Shown here one piece after another: positions 27,094 through 36,361 of a stretch of DNA of 64,000 nucleotides. Source of the stretch: DASRJW01 sp964567755 (lineage in GTDB: Bacteria > Krumholzibacteriota > Krumholzibacteriia > G020349025); assembly GCA_964567755.1 (NCBI GenBank), contig CAZMNW010000037.1:186001-250000 (forward strand). The letters are read 5' to 3'. The position numbers were made by a program, and so were the translations under genes. The notes below the pieces were generated by a model. The model had not been told where the DNA came from and made no database searches. It was given only the letters and a program-made list of their open reading frames with translations. Each line of letters opens with the position of its first letter. The first letter of the stretch is position 1.

Positions 27094-27930
27094 TTGGGTC
27101 TCGTTCTCGCCGATCACATGCGCGCTCTGCGCGTTTCGGGGCGCAAAGCGTTCATTCCCTTTCTGACCGCGGGCTATCCGGATCGAGCGACATTTCGCAC
27201 CCTGCTCGCGGCCGTTGGTGACGTCGATTGTCTCGAGATCGGCCTCCCGTTCAGCGATCCGGTCGCCGACGGTCCCAGCATCTGCCATGCGAGTGACGTG
27301 GCGCTGGCTGCAGGAATGCGTCCAGACGTGCTCTTCGACACTCTGCGCACGATGCCGCATCTGCCGCCGATCGTGCTCATGAGCTATCTCAACCCCGTGC
27401 TCGCGTACGGGCCCGATGCATTCTTCGCGCGTGCCGCAGCCGCCGGCGTGCGGGGGCTGATCCTGACCGACTTGCCGCCGGAAGATGGCGAAGAACTCTT
27501 TGCTGCCGCGGCCACGCATGGCATCGCATCCGTGCTCCTGGTGGCGCCAACGACGGGAGATGCGCGGATGCGCGCCATCGCGGCGCGTGCCACGGGCTTT
27601 CTCTACGCGGTGGCCGTGACCGGCACCACGGGGGCGCGCAGCGTGATTGCGGCCGAGACCGCGGACACCGTGCGCCGTCTGCGGGCGGTCTGCGACGCCC
27701 CTGTCGTCGTCGGCTTCGGCGTTTCGACGCCGGAGCAGGTGCAAAGCGTGTGCAAGTTCGCCGATGGCGTCGTCGTCGGCAGCGCGCTGGTGGACTTCAT
27801 TCGCGCCCGGCGCGACACGCCGAATTGGGTCGCCGAGTTCGCGCGCTGCGTGCAATCTCTCGCGGCGGCAGCGCACGCCAGTCATTGTTCGCACGCGCCG
27901 GCGGCCGACACGCCGGACTCAGGCACCTGA
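27094..27930 (+). CDS. trpA: Tryptophan synthase alpha chain
   Basis: TrpA splits indole-3-glycerol phosphate to indole, which passes to TrpB. The catalytic pair is intact: E48 in CLEIGLPFSDP and D59 in VADGPSI, matching E. coli E49 and D60. The phosphate-binding end GFGVSTPEQV and VVVGSALVDFI are present. TTG 27094 has GGAGG five bases upstream and yields family-like numbering; a GTG at 27076 is also in frame. The gene is solitary: no other trp gene lies in the window, although it probably follows the TPR gene in one transcript. Confidence 0.93.
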   Translation: MGLVLADHMRALRVSGRKAFIPFLTAGYPDRATFRTLLAAVGDVDCLEIGLPFSDPVADGPSICHASDVALAAGMRPDVLFDTLRTMPHLPPIVLMSYLNPVLAYGPDAFFARAAAAGVRGLILTDLPPEDGEELFAAAATHGIASVLLVAPTTGDARMRAIAARATGFLYAVAVTGTTGARSVIAAETADTVRRLRAVCDAPVVVGFGVSTPEQVQSVCKFADGVVVGSALVDFIRARRDTPNWVAEFARCVQSLAAAAHASHCSHAPAADTPDSGT

Positions 27931-27972
27931 CATCGTTGCTGGGGGTGGCCCAGGCCATGCAAGTCCCGCCCC

Positions 27973-29595
27973 ATGGATTCCACACTCCACACCCGCGGAC
28001 GACCCCGGCAGAATGCCGATTGGCGCCGGTCACCCCTTGCCAAACTGGCGGCGGGGTTGGCGCGCACGCAGGCCCGGCGGGCGTGGTTCGCGCTCGGCGT
28101 GGCCAGCGTCTTGGTTCCGATCCCGGCACGGGCGCAAGTCGAGGCCTTGCCTCCCGGTCACTGGGCCTATGAGGAGCTCGAACACTTCGAAAACCGCGGG
28201 CTCATCGTTCTGCATGGAATGCGCCCGTATGCGCGCCGCGATGTCTCTGCGTGGGTGACGCGACTGCAGCAGGCGCGCGCGGCGGACCGCCTCACGCGGG
28301 TGGAAATGGCGCGACTTCTGCGTTTGGAACACGAGTTCGTGCGCGGTGAGCACCTCGAACAGGCTTCTCTGCGCTTCGATCCGCCGTTGTTGCGTCTGCA
28401 CGAAGGGCAATGGCACTTCGGCCTCGACCTCGAAGCGATCACCGGCGGCGCCGGCAGCTTCGGCAACGGTGCCGGCTCGGAAACGCACGGCACCGCGTGG
28501 GGCAGAGCGCGCTTCGAGGCGGTGTTGCGTCACGCGGACTGGGCGGCCTACGACACACGCTACGACGTGCTCCTCGCCGAGGAAGAAGGCACGCGGCAAG
28601 ACGAGAACACGGTCACGTCGCGGGAGCGCAACTGGCGCGGTCTCACGTCGCACGACGAGCGCGCCTACTTGGCGCTCGCGGGACAACACCTGCGCGTCGT
28701 CGTCGGGCGCGAGTACGCGGCGTGGGGAATGGCGCCGGAGGACGAGCTCCTGGTGTCGGCTTCGGGTCGTTCGCTCGATGCGGTGCAGGCGCAACTGGTC
28801 CTCGGCCGGTTGCGTCTGGCGAGCAGCGCCGGCTGGCTCTCGGTCGGGTCCGAGCGCAACTATGCCGCCCATCGTCTCGAGGTCGACTGTGGCGCGGTGC
28901 GATTCGGCGTGCAGGAGGCGGCCGTCTACGCCAGCCCGCACTTGGAGCCGGCGTACCTTTTTCCGCTGTCGTTCTATTATGGCAATCAGTTCAACGAACG
29001 CGCCGACGACAATGTGGCGCTTGGTGTCGATGCCAAGTGGTCGACGCCGTTGGGGGTGCTGGACGGCGAGCTCCTGGTCGATGATTTCATCTATGACGGC
29101 GATCCGGCGCCGAATCGGCTGGGGGTACGTGCGAGCTGGCGTCGCGGCCTGTCCATGGGCGGCGCCGACCTCGACGTACAGCTCGGGTATTTGGCGCTCG
29201 GGCGCTGGGTCTACATCCATCGCGACAGCCTGACCAACTACGTCGCGGGCTCGGGGGATCCGGCGCTCGATCCGTATCTCGGCCATGCCCTCGGTCCCGA
29301 TGCCGATCGCTGGCAATTCGAGCTCGGAATCGTCCCGGACGTGCGCTGGCAGCTCGCACTGCGACTGCAGCGGACGCGACGCGGTGCCGGCAACCGGGAC
29401 TTGAGCGCTTGGAAGCCGGGCGAGCCGTATGACCTTTCCTTTCCGAGTGGTCCGGTGTGGACGGAGCATCGCGCGGCGATGCACACGCGTGTCTGGCTGT
29501 CGCGCCGTGTCGCCGTTGCCGCGGTGGCGGAGTGGGCGACCGGGGCCCCCGCAGGCGAGCGGCGCGTGGCGGCGGAGATCCGCTTCGATCCTTGA
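27973..29595 (+). CDS. Outer-membrane beta-barrel, capsule-assembly Wzi-like
   Basis: A 540-residue exported protein. After a basic N-terminus and signal segment (WFALGVASVLVPIPARAQ) comes an SLH-like stretch HWAYEELEHFENRGLI, then alternating beta strands rich in Tyr and Trp typical of a large barrel. Wzi-family proteins anchor or shape surface polysaccharide at the outer membrane, and the motifs HLRVVVGREYAAWG and PLSFYYGNQF resemble that family. I cannot separate Wzi from other porin-like barrels with certainty. No capsule genes are adjacent. Confidence 0.65.
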   Translation: MDSTLHTRGRPRQNADWRRSPLAKLAAGLARTQARRAWFALGVASVLVPIPARAQVEALPPGHWAYEELEHFENRGLIVLHGMRPYARRDVSAWVTRLQQARAADRLTRVEMARLLRLEHEFVRGEHLEQASLRFDPPLLRLHEGQWHFGLDLEAITGGAGSFGNGAGSETHGTAWGRARFEAVLRHADWAAYDTRYDVLLAEEEGTRQDENTVTSRERNWRGLTSHDERAYLALAGQHLRVVVGREYAAWGMAPEDELLVSASGRSLDAVQAQLVLGRLRLASSAGWLSVGSERNYAAHRLEVDCGAVRFGVQEAAVYASPHLEPAYLFPLSFYYGNQFNERADDNVALGVDAKWSTPLGVLDGELLVDDFIYDGDPAPNRLGVRASWRRGLSMGGADLDVQLGYLALGRWVYIHRDSLTNYVAGSGDPALDPYLGHALGPDADRWQFELGIVPDVRWQLALRLQRTRRGAGNRDLSAWKPGEPYDLSFPSGPVWTEHRAAMHTRVWLSRRVAVAAVAEWATGAPAGERRVAAEIRFDP

Positions 29596-29648
29596 GGGCC
29601 AAGGAAAAGCGTGCGGGGTCGCGCGCGGCTCTGATACTGTCGCGCCTC

Positions 29649-30503
29649 ATGACACGCCGCGCGCTCGCCTTTCTCTGGAACCGCGTCGAGATCACCCGGC
29701 CGCACAACCTCGCGGTTTCGGCGCTGGTGATTCTGGCGGGCTGGGCAGCGGCAGGCGGCGGCCCGCCGGGCTGGACGTGCATGTGGGCGATGCTGGCGGG
29801 AGCGCTGGTAGCGGCTGCCGGCAACGTTCTCAACGATTACTTCGATGCCGACATCGATTCCATCAACAAACCACGGCGACCGATTCCTTCTGGCCGCATG
29901 ACCCGCGCCGAGTCGCGCCGCTATGCGCTGCTGCTGGGGTTGGGGTCGGTCGTCGCCGCGGCGCTGGCCGGTTCGCCGATGCTCGTCGTCGTCGGGCTCT
30001 GGCATGCGATTCTGTTCGCCTACAATGCCAGGCTGAAGGGGCGCTTTCTTCTCGGCAACCTCGCTGTGGCCGTGGTCTGCAGCTCCGGCTTCTTTGCCGG
30101 TGCCTGGCTGGCCGGGAAGCCAAGTCTTGCCTGGGTGCCGGCCGGGCTCGCGTTTCTCCTGCTCATGGGACGTGAGATCGTCAAGGACGTCGAGGATCTG
30201 CCGGGAGATCGGGCCTGCGGTGCCACGACATTGGCGCGGCGACTGGGTGCACGCCGTGCTCTGGGAGTGGCGCTCGGATTCTTCGTTCTCTTTGTCGTCC
30301 TCGGTCCGTCGCCGTACTGGCTGCAAATCGTCGGGCCCCGTTACTTGGCTGTGTTCTTCGGTGCCGTGTTGCCGTTGCTCGTCTGTGCCACGCTGCTCAT
30401 GTTTCGCGATTCGAGCCCGCACAATCTGGTGCGTGTCAGCTGGATCCTGAAGATCGACATGTTCCTGGGAGTGCTGGGCTTCTATTTCGGGCGCGCGCAT
30501 TGA
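29649..30503 (+). CDS. UbiA-family prenyltransferase, archaeal lipid type
   Basis: An integral membrane prenyltransferase of 284 residues with eight or nine helices. The first Asp-rich motif is NDYFDADIDSINKPRRPIPS and the second is REIVKDVEDLPGD. The wording N-D-Y-F-D-x-x-I-D-x-I-N-K-P resembles (di)geranylgeranylglyceryl phosphate synthases of archaea and their FCB bacterial homologues more than ubiquinone or heme-O enzymes. The substrate stays unproven. The ATG has no Shine-Dalgarno; TACTGT at 29635-29640 lies eight bases ahead, so the transcript may be nearly leaderless. Confidence 0.82.
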   Translation: MTRRALAFLWNRVEITRPHNLAVSALVILAGWAAAGGGPPGWTCMWAMLAGALVAAAGNVLNDYFDADIDSINKPRRPIPSGRMTRAESRRYALLLGLGSVVAAALAGSPMLVVVGLWHAILFAYNARLKGRFLLGNLAVAVVCSSGFFAGAWLAGKPSLAWVPAGLAFLLLMGREIVKDVEDLPGDRACGATTLARRLGARRALGVALGFFVLFVVLGPSPYWLQIVGPRYLAVFFGAVLPLLVCATLLMFRDSSPHNLVRVSWILKIDMFLGVLGFYFGRAH

Positions 30504-30602
30504 GACATGCCTCGCATTGACCACGGCAGCGTGGCATGATACCCCTCCGCATGGCCTCCACTGTCACCGTGCACGGACCTTCTGCAGCCTGTGGAGTGGC
30601 GC

Positions 30603-33419
30603 GTGAACGAGGCGAATCTCGCCGATGCCTACGATCCAGCGCGGGTCGAGCCCGTGTGGTACGCGCGCTGGTTGCAAGCGCGCGCTTTCGCGCCGCGCGT
30701 CGGTGCCGCTGGCGACACCGCACCGTTCGTCGTCCTGCTGCCGCCTCCGAACGTCACGGGCTCGCTGCACATGGGGCACGTGCTGTCCAGCACCATCCAG
30801 GATGTCTTCGTGCGCTACCAGCGCATGCGCGGCCGTGAAACCTTGTGGTGGCCCGGGACGGACCATGCCGGCATCGCGACCCAGAAGGTGGTCGAACGCG
30901 GTCTGCGCCAACAGGGCATCGAGCCGCGCCAGCTCGGGCGCGACGAGTTTATCGCGCGCTGCTGGGAATGGAAGCGGCTCTCGCACGAGCACATCGTGCG
31001 CCAGATGCAGCGTGTGGGGTGGTCGCTGGACTGGGAGCGGGAATACTTCACCCTCGATGAAGACCGAAGCCACGCGGTGCGCGAGGTGTTCATCCGCCTG
31101 TACGACAAAGGTCTCGTCTACCGCGGCCGTTACATCACGCACTGGTGTCCGTCTTGCCGCACGGCATTGAGCGACGAAGAGGTGGTGCACGAGGAAGCGC
31201 AGGCGACGCTGTGGACCGTGCGTTACCCGCTCGTGCAGGGCGGCCATGTCGAGGTGGCGACGACGCGCCCCGAAACGATTGTCGGCGATGTCGCGCTCGC
31301 CATCCATCCCGACGATGCGCGTGCCGCGGCGCTCGTGGGCCAACGCGTGCGCTTGCCCCTGCTCGGTCGTGAGATTCCGATCCTCGCCGATGCTTCGGTC
31401 GACTCGGAGTTCGGCAGCGGGTTGGTCAAGATCACGCCGGCGCACGACGCCAACGATTTTCATGTCGGCCAGCGTCACGGCCTCGACATGCCGGTCGTCA
31501 TCGACCCCGAGGGACGCATGAACGCGTTGGCCGGGCCGCTCGCCGGCCTCGATCGCTTCGCGGCGCGGGACGAGATCCTGCGCCGGCTCGAAGCACAGGG
31601 TCTGCTCGCCGGGCGCAAACCACACACGCTGTCGCGCGCCACGCATGATCGCTGCGGCACCGTCATCGAGCCGTATCTGTCCGATCAATGGTTCGTGCGC
31701 ATGCAGCCGCTGGCGGCGGCAGCCATTCGCGCCGTCCTGGACGGCCGATTGCGTTTCACCCCCGAGCGCTGGCGCAACGTCTATTTGCACTGGATGCACA
31801 ACATCCAAGATTGGTGCATCTCGCGACAGCTGTGGTGGGGGCATCGGATCCCCATCTATACCTGCAAGAGCTGCGCGGTCGCGGTGGCGGCGCACGCCCT
31901 GCCGGCGCGTTGCAACCGCTGTGGTGGCGACGAATTCGCGCAAGACGAGGACGTGCTCGACACTTGGTTCTCGTCGTGGCTGTGTCCGTTCTCGCCCATG
32001 GGCTGGCCGCGCGCGAGCGCCGACCTCGATCGCTATCACCCGACGACATTGCTGGTCACGGGGCCAGACATCATCTTCTTCTGGGTGGCGCGCATGGTCA
32101 TGGCCAGTCTCGAGTTCATGGGCACGGTGCCCTTCGAGCACGTGCTGTTGAACGGCATTCTCCGCGACGGCCAGGGTCGCAAGATGTCGAAGTCGCTCGG
32201 CAACTCACCGGAGCCGATCGCGCTCATGGATACCCACGGCGCCGACGCCGTGCGCTTCGCCATGGTGATGTTGTCGCCACCCGGACAGGACACGTTCTTC
32301 GACGACAAGCTCGTCGAGACCGGGCGTCATTTCGCCAACAAAATCTGGAACGCGGCCAGACTCGTCTTGAGCGCGGCCGCGCGCGACGGCTGGGACGCGG
32401 CTCTGGGGTTGCATGCAGCGGGTGGCGCGCCGGCGCCGCACACGAGCGGCACGCAGGCGCCGAGCCCGGTCCGCTCGGCGGCAGCCGTGGCGGAAGAGGC
32501 AAGCGCGGACGCATTCGCCCATGCCTGCGCCGGCTTGTGGCAAGACGCCTTCGCGCGAAGATTGCCCGCGGAAGCACTGCTCGGTCTGCGGCTCGAAGAC
32601 CGCTGGATCCTGCATGCGTTCGACGAAACGGTGGCCGCGATCGCGGTGGAAATGGAGGCGCTGCGCGCCAACGAGGCGGCGTCCCGACTCTATCATTATT
32701 TTTGGGACGAGTACTGCGCGTGGTATTTGGAGTCGATCAAGCCGCGTATCTACGGGGAGGACGTCGATTCCAAGCGCACGGCGCATGTCGTGGCCCTCGT
32801 CTTGCTGGCGCAGTCTTGCAAGCTGTTGAGTCCGTTCATGCCGTTCTTGGCCGAGGAACTCTGGAGTCGCACGCCGGGTACCCAGGGGCTGGTCCTGACG
32901 GCAGCATTTCCGCGCCCGAATGCGGGTTTGCGCGACGCGCAGGCGGCCGAACGCTTCGGCCTGGTGATGCAGGCCACGGGCGCGTTGCGTACGCTGCGCT
33001 CGGAATTGCACGTGCCGCCGGGGAAAAAAGCGCCGGCTCTGGTGCACTCGCAAAGCGGTTCGCTCGGTGCATGGAGCGGTGAAACGGGCGAGCTGCTCAA
33101 GCTGCACGCGAAGCTCGCGAGCTTGGCGCCGGTGACGGGACGGCCGCCGGAAGCGGCCGCGGTCGTGGTGGGCGACGGTGCGCTCTACGTGCCACTCGGC
33201 TCGTTGGTGGATCTGGACGCGGAACGCGAACGGTTGACGCGCGAGTTGGAGAAGACGGACGGCGATCTGGCGCGGCTGGATGCCAAGCTGGCCAACCGCG
33301 GCTTCGTCGACAAAGCGCCGGCCGCGATCGTGGACGCAGAACGCCATCGGCGCGAGCAGCTGAGCGGTCATCGCGCGCGCTTGATGACGAGCCTGTCCGA
33401 GTTGTCAGGGAAGGGTTGA
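30603..33419 (+). CDS. valS: Valyl-tRNA synthetase
   Basis: A class I synthetase that charges tRNA-Val. The PPPNVTGSLHMGH motif has its HIGH equivalent H56-M-G-H59, and KMSKS is at 527-531. The editing domain and the C-terminal coiled coil (LDAERERLTRELEKTDGDL) are present. GTG 30603 has GGAG six bases upstream; GTG 30591 is also in frame. Between the catalytic core and the anticodon-binding domain, about residues 601-660, is an Ala/Pro/Ser-rich insertion not usual in ValS. Total 938 residues. TTGACC at 30517 may belong to its promoter. Confidence 0.95.
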   Translation: MNEANLADAYDPARVEPVWYARWLQARAFAPRVGAAGDTAPFVVLLPPPNVTGSLHMGHVLSSTIQDVFVRYQRMRGRETLWWPGTDHAGIATQKVVERGLRQQGIEPRQLGRDEFIARCWEWKRLSHEHIVRQMQRVGWSLDWEREYFTLDEDRSHAVREVFIRLYDKGLVYRGRYITHWCPSCRTALSDEEVVHEEAQATLWTVRYPLVQGGHVEVATTRPETIVGDVALAIHPDDARAAALVGQRVRLPLLGREIPILADASVDSEFGSGLVKITPAHDANDFHVGQRHGLDMPVVIDPEGRMNALAGPLAGLDRFAARDEILRRLEAQGLLAGRKPHTLSRATHDRCGTVIEPYLSDQWFVRMQPLAAAAIRAVLDGRLRFTPERWRNVYLHWMHNIQDWCISRQLWWGHRIPIYTCKSCAVAVAAHALPARCNRCGGDEFAQDEDVLDTWFSSWLCPFSPMGWPRASADLDRYHPTTLLVTGPDIIFFWVARMVMASLEFMGTVPFEHVLLNGILRDGQGRKMSKSLGNSPEPIALMDTHGADAVRFAMVMLSPPGQDTFFDDKLVETGRHFANKIWNAARLVLSAAARDGWDAALGLHAAGGAPAPHTSGTQAPSPVRSAAAVAEEASADAFAHACAGLWQDAFARRLPAEALLGLRLEDRWILHAFDETVAAIAVEMEALRANEAASRLYHYFWDEYCAWYLESIKPRIYGEDVDSKRTAHVVALVLLAQSCKLLSPFMPFLAEELWSRTPGTQGLVLTAAFPRPNAGLRDAQAAERFGLVMQATGALRTLRSELHVPPGKKAPALVHSQSGSLGAWSGETGELLKLHAKLASLAPVTGRPPEAAAVVVGDGALYVPLGSLVDLDAERERLTRELEKTDGDLARLDAKLANRGFVDKAPAAIVDAERHRREQLSGHRARLMTSLSELSGKG

Positions 33420-34282
33420 TGGGGCGGAAGAAGAGACGTCGGACGCGCGAGGTCCCGCTTGCGGGAAACGAACCGGAAGTCGGGGTCGAGATCGCAGACT
33501 TCGAGGTCGACGACATGGAGTCGCCGGCGCCGGAGCCGCCAGCCGCAGCCGCGGTGGCGACGAGCGCGGCTGCGACGCCGGCGGCGACCTTGCCGCTCGT
33601 CGTGACCGACCCCAACCGCAACGTCCAGACCTTGGGCGAGCTCCTGCAGCAAGCGCGAGAAGCGCGCGGACTCTCCATCGAAGAGGCCAGTGCCCGCACG
33701 CGCATCGCCTCATCCATGCTGCGCCATTTGGAAAGTGATCGCTTCGGCGAGTTCGATGCCGATGCCTACGTCAAAGGTTTCCTGCGCAACTACGGCGGTT
33801 TTCTCGGTCTCGATGTCGGCATGTTGCTGCGTCGCTACGAAGCCATCTCCGGCCGCGTCGTCGAGCGCGAACCGGAACTCCTCGAGGTGGAAACCCACGT
33901 CAGCACGCGCCGGCGCTCGCGTCAGAGCCGTCCCTGGGTGTGGACGATCGTCATCATCGCGGTCGCCGCACTCGCGTGGGTGTTCTGGAGCCGTGCCGCG
34001 ACGCGGCTGGGTCTGCGATCGACCCCAGGGCTCGAGCAGATCGAGAACGAGTTGCGGACGCGCCGCGTTCCTCCGGCCCCCGATCCACGGCAGGTCGACG
34101 ATCTTCACGGCACTCCCGGGCCGGACCCCGTGCCCGTGGCGCCCATGCGCGAGCCGGCGCCAGGCGCGCCCGGTGCCGAGCCCGCGCCGCCACCACCGGC
34201 TGCGCGCGCAGCGGCAACGGCGCCCGTGCGGCCGACACGCTCCAGCGAGATCGAGGATCTCGTGCCTCCCGGCCCGCGCTGA
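33419..34282 (+). CDS. RodZ-like protein: cytoplasmic HTH domain, one membrane segment, Pro-rich tail
   Basis: The 287-residue protein has a basic start and linker, then a HTH_25-type domain at about residues 70-145 (TLGELLQQAREARGLSIEEA; YVKGFLRNYGGFLGLD), as in RodZ. A basic segment and one membrane helix (PWVWTIVIIAVAALAWVFW) follow. The outside part is Pro/Ala-rich, lacking the usual RodZ beta domain. RodZ links MreB to the cell wall machinery. The start overlaps the valS stop by one base. RodZ-like is secure; an MreB link is inference, since mreB is not in the window. Confidence 0.8.
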   Translation: MGRKKRRRTREVPLAGNEPEVGVEIADFEVDDMESPAPEPPAAAAVATSAAATPAATLPLVVTDPNRNVQTLGELLQQAREARGLSIEEASARTRIASSMLRHLESDRFGEFDADAYVKGFLRNYGGFLGLDVGMLLRRYEAISGRVVEREPELLEVETHVSTRRRSRQSRPWVWTIVIIAVAALAWVFWSRAATRLGLRSTPGLEQIENELRTRRVPPAPDPRQVDDLHGTPGPDPVPVAPMREPAPGAPGAEPAPPPPAARAAATAPVRPTRSSEIEDLVPPGPR

Positions 34283-34327
34283 GCGCGCGAGGTCCTGCAC
34301 GTCTGGGCGCCCGCACTGCACTTCCAC

Positions 34328-34333
34328 TAAGAT
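34328..34333 (+). promoter_or_regulatory. -10 box of uvrB, leaderless type
   Basis: TAAGAT lies six bases before the uvrB ATG with no Shine-Dalgarno between. The spacing predicts transcription starting at the initiation codon. No -35 is seen. Confidence 0.45.
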
Positions 34334-34339
34334 CGGCGC

Positions 34340-36334
34340 ATGGCGCGTTTCCAACTCGTCGCACCGTACGAGCCCACCGGGGATCAGCCGCAGGCGATCG
34401 ACGCGCTCGTCCAGGGGCTGCGCGCCGGGGAACGCTTCCAAACCCTGCTCGGGGTCACCGGCTCGGGGAAGACGTTCACGATGGCGAACGTCATCGCCCA
34501 GATCGGACTGCCGACGCTCGTGATCTCGCACAACAAGACGCTGGCGGCGCAGCTCTACGGCGAATTCCGCGGCTTCTTCCCGCGCGATGCGGTGGAATTC
34601 TTCATCAGCTATTACGACTATTACCAGCCCGAGGCCTTCGTGCCCGCCACCAACACCTACATCGAGAAGGACGCATCGATCAACGACGACATCGAGCGTC
34701 TGCGGTTGCATGCCACCGGATCCCTGCTGTCGCGCGACGCGGTGATCGTCGTCGCCAGCGTGTCATGCATCTACGGCCTCGGGTCGCCGACGGATTTCAA
34801 GGAACTTTCGGTGGCGCTCGCCGTCGGTCAGGAGGTCCAGCGAGAAGATCTCCTGCGCCGGCTCGTTCGCATCCAGTACTCGCGCAACGACTACGAGCTG
34901 GCGCGTGGAAACTTTCGCGTGCGCGGCGATGTCATCGAGATCGTTCCGGCCTATGAAGAGCAGGCGCTGCGGATCGAGCTGTTTGGCGACGTCGTCGACG
35001 CCATTCGCCAGGTCGACGTGCTCAGCGGCCGCACCGTGGCGCAGTTGCAGGACGCGGTGATTTTCCCGGCACGACACTACGTCACCCCCGAGCAGCAGCT
35101 GGCGCTGGCGCGCGTCAACATCGAGCGCGATCTCGACAGCCGCTTGGCGGATTTCGAAGCTGCGGGCAAGTTGCTCGAAGCCCAACGCTTGGAATCGCGC
35201 ACGCGTTTCGATCTCGAGATGATCCAGGAAATGGGGACCACGCCCGGGATCGAGAACTACTCGCGTTACCTCGCCGGGCGTCGTGCCGGCGAACGGCCGG
35301 CGTGCCTGATCGACTATTTCCCCGACGACCATCTCGTCATCATCGACGAATCGCACGTCACCTTGCCGCAGATCGAGGGCATGTACAACGCCGACCGTTC
35401 GCGCAAGCTGACCTTGGTGGAGCACGGCTTTCGCCTGCCGAGCGCGTTGGACAACCGGCCGCTGCGCTTCGACGAGTTCGAACGCTTGTGCCCGCGCGTG
35501 CTGTACATGTCGGCGACGCCGGGGGAATACGAGCTCCGGCGATGCGGAGGCATTATCGTCGAGCAGATTATCCGGCCGACCGGTCTCATGGATCCGGAAA
35601 TCGAGGTGCGCCCGGCGCAGGGTCAGGTGGATGACCTGCTGGGCGAGATCCAGCGCACAGTCGCCACCCAGCAGCGCGTTCTCGTCACCACCCTCACCAA
35701 GCGCATGGCGGAGGATTTGACCGACTACATGCTCGATCTGGGCGTGCGCGTGCGCTATCTGCACTCCGATATCCAGGCGCTCGAGCGCGTCGAGATCCTG
35801 CGCGATCTGCGGCTCGGGCGTTTCGATGTCCTGGTCGGCATCAACCTGCTGCGCGAAGGGCTGGACTTGCCCGAGGTGGCGCTGGTCGCCATCCTCGACG
35901 CCGACAAGGAGGGGTTCCTGCGTTCCGAGACGACGCTGATCCAGACCGTGGGGCGGGCGGCGCGCAACGTCGACGGCCGCGTCATCATGTATGCGCAGGA
36001 GATCACCGGGTCGATGCGGCGCGCCATCGACGAAACGCGACGGCGACGGCAGCTGCAAGAGGAATACAATCGTGTGCATGGGATCACGCCGCGATCGATC
36101 GTCAAGTCGGTGCAGGATATTCTGAGCGTGACGCAAGCGGCCGATCTCCACGCCGCCATCGCCGAGTCGGAGCCGGCCGCGGACCCCCGCGCCGATGTCG
36201 AGCTGGCGCAAGCGGCGCCGGAGGAGTTGGCGGCGCGGTTGGAAGCGGAGATGCGCCGTGAGGCGCGGGCGCTGCGCTTCGAGAACGCCGCCAGCCTGCG
36301 CGACCGCATTCGCGAGCTGCGCATGCGCCGGTAG
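34340..36334 (+). CDS. uvrB: Excinuclease ABC subunit B
   Basis: UvrB is the damage-verifying helicase of nucleotide excision repair. The 664-residue protein has the P-loop GVTGSGKTFTMANV near residue 40, the beta-hairpin YYDYYQPEAFVP that inserts into DNA, the DESHVTLPQIEGMYN box, the helicase motif VGRAARNVDGRVIMYA and the C-terminal UVR domain (LRFENAASLRDRIRELR) that contacts UvrC. All expected regions are present. The start lacks a ribosome binding site. Confidence 0.97.
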   Translation: MARFQLVAPYEPTGDQPQAIDALVQGLRAGERFQTLLGVTGSGKTFTMANVIAQIGLPTLVISHNKTLAAQLYGEFRGFFPRDAVEFFISYYDYYQPEAFVPATNTYIEKDASINDDIERLRLHATGSLLSRDAVIVVASVSCIYGLGSPTDFKELSVALAVGQEVQREDLLRRLVRIQYSRNDYELARGNFRVRGDVIEIVPAYEEQALRIELFGDVVDAIRQVDVLSGRTVAQLQDAVIFPARHYVTPEQQLALARVNIERDLDSRLADFEAAGKLLEAQRLESRTRFDLEMIQEMGTTPGIENYSRYLAGRRAGERPACLIDYFPDDHLVIIDESHVTLPQIEGMYNADRSRKLTLVEHGFRLPSALDNRPLRFDEFERLCPRVLYMSATPGEYELRRCGGIIVEQIIRPTGLMDPEIEVRPAQGQVDDLLGEIQRTVATQQRVLVTTLTKRMAEDLTDYMLDLGVRVRYLHSDIQALERVEILRDLRLGRFDVLVGINLLREGLDLPEVALVAILDADKEGFLRSETTLIQTVGRAARNVDGRVIMYAQEITGSMRRAIDETRRRRQLQEEYNRVHGITPRSIVKSVQDILSVTQAADLHAAIAESEPAADPRADVELAQAAPEELAARLEAEMRREARALRFENAASLRDRIRELRMRR

Positions 36335-36361
36335 TGGATCCGGGCGCGCGGGAAGGTGCAG

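Noticed and set aside
30551..30838. A possible leader ORF starting ATG 30551 before valS
   Set aside because: It overlaps valS far into the gene in another frame, has no ribosome binding site and no recognisable content.
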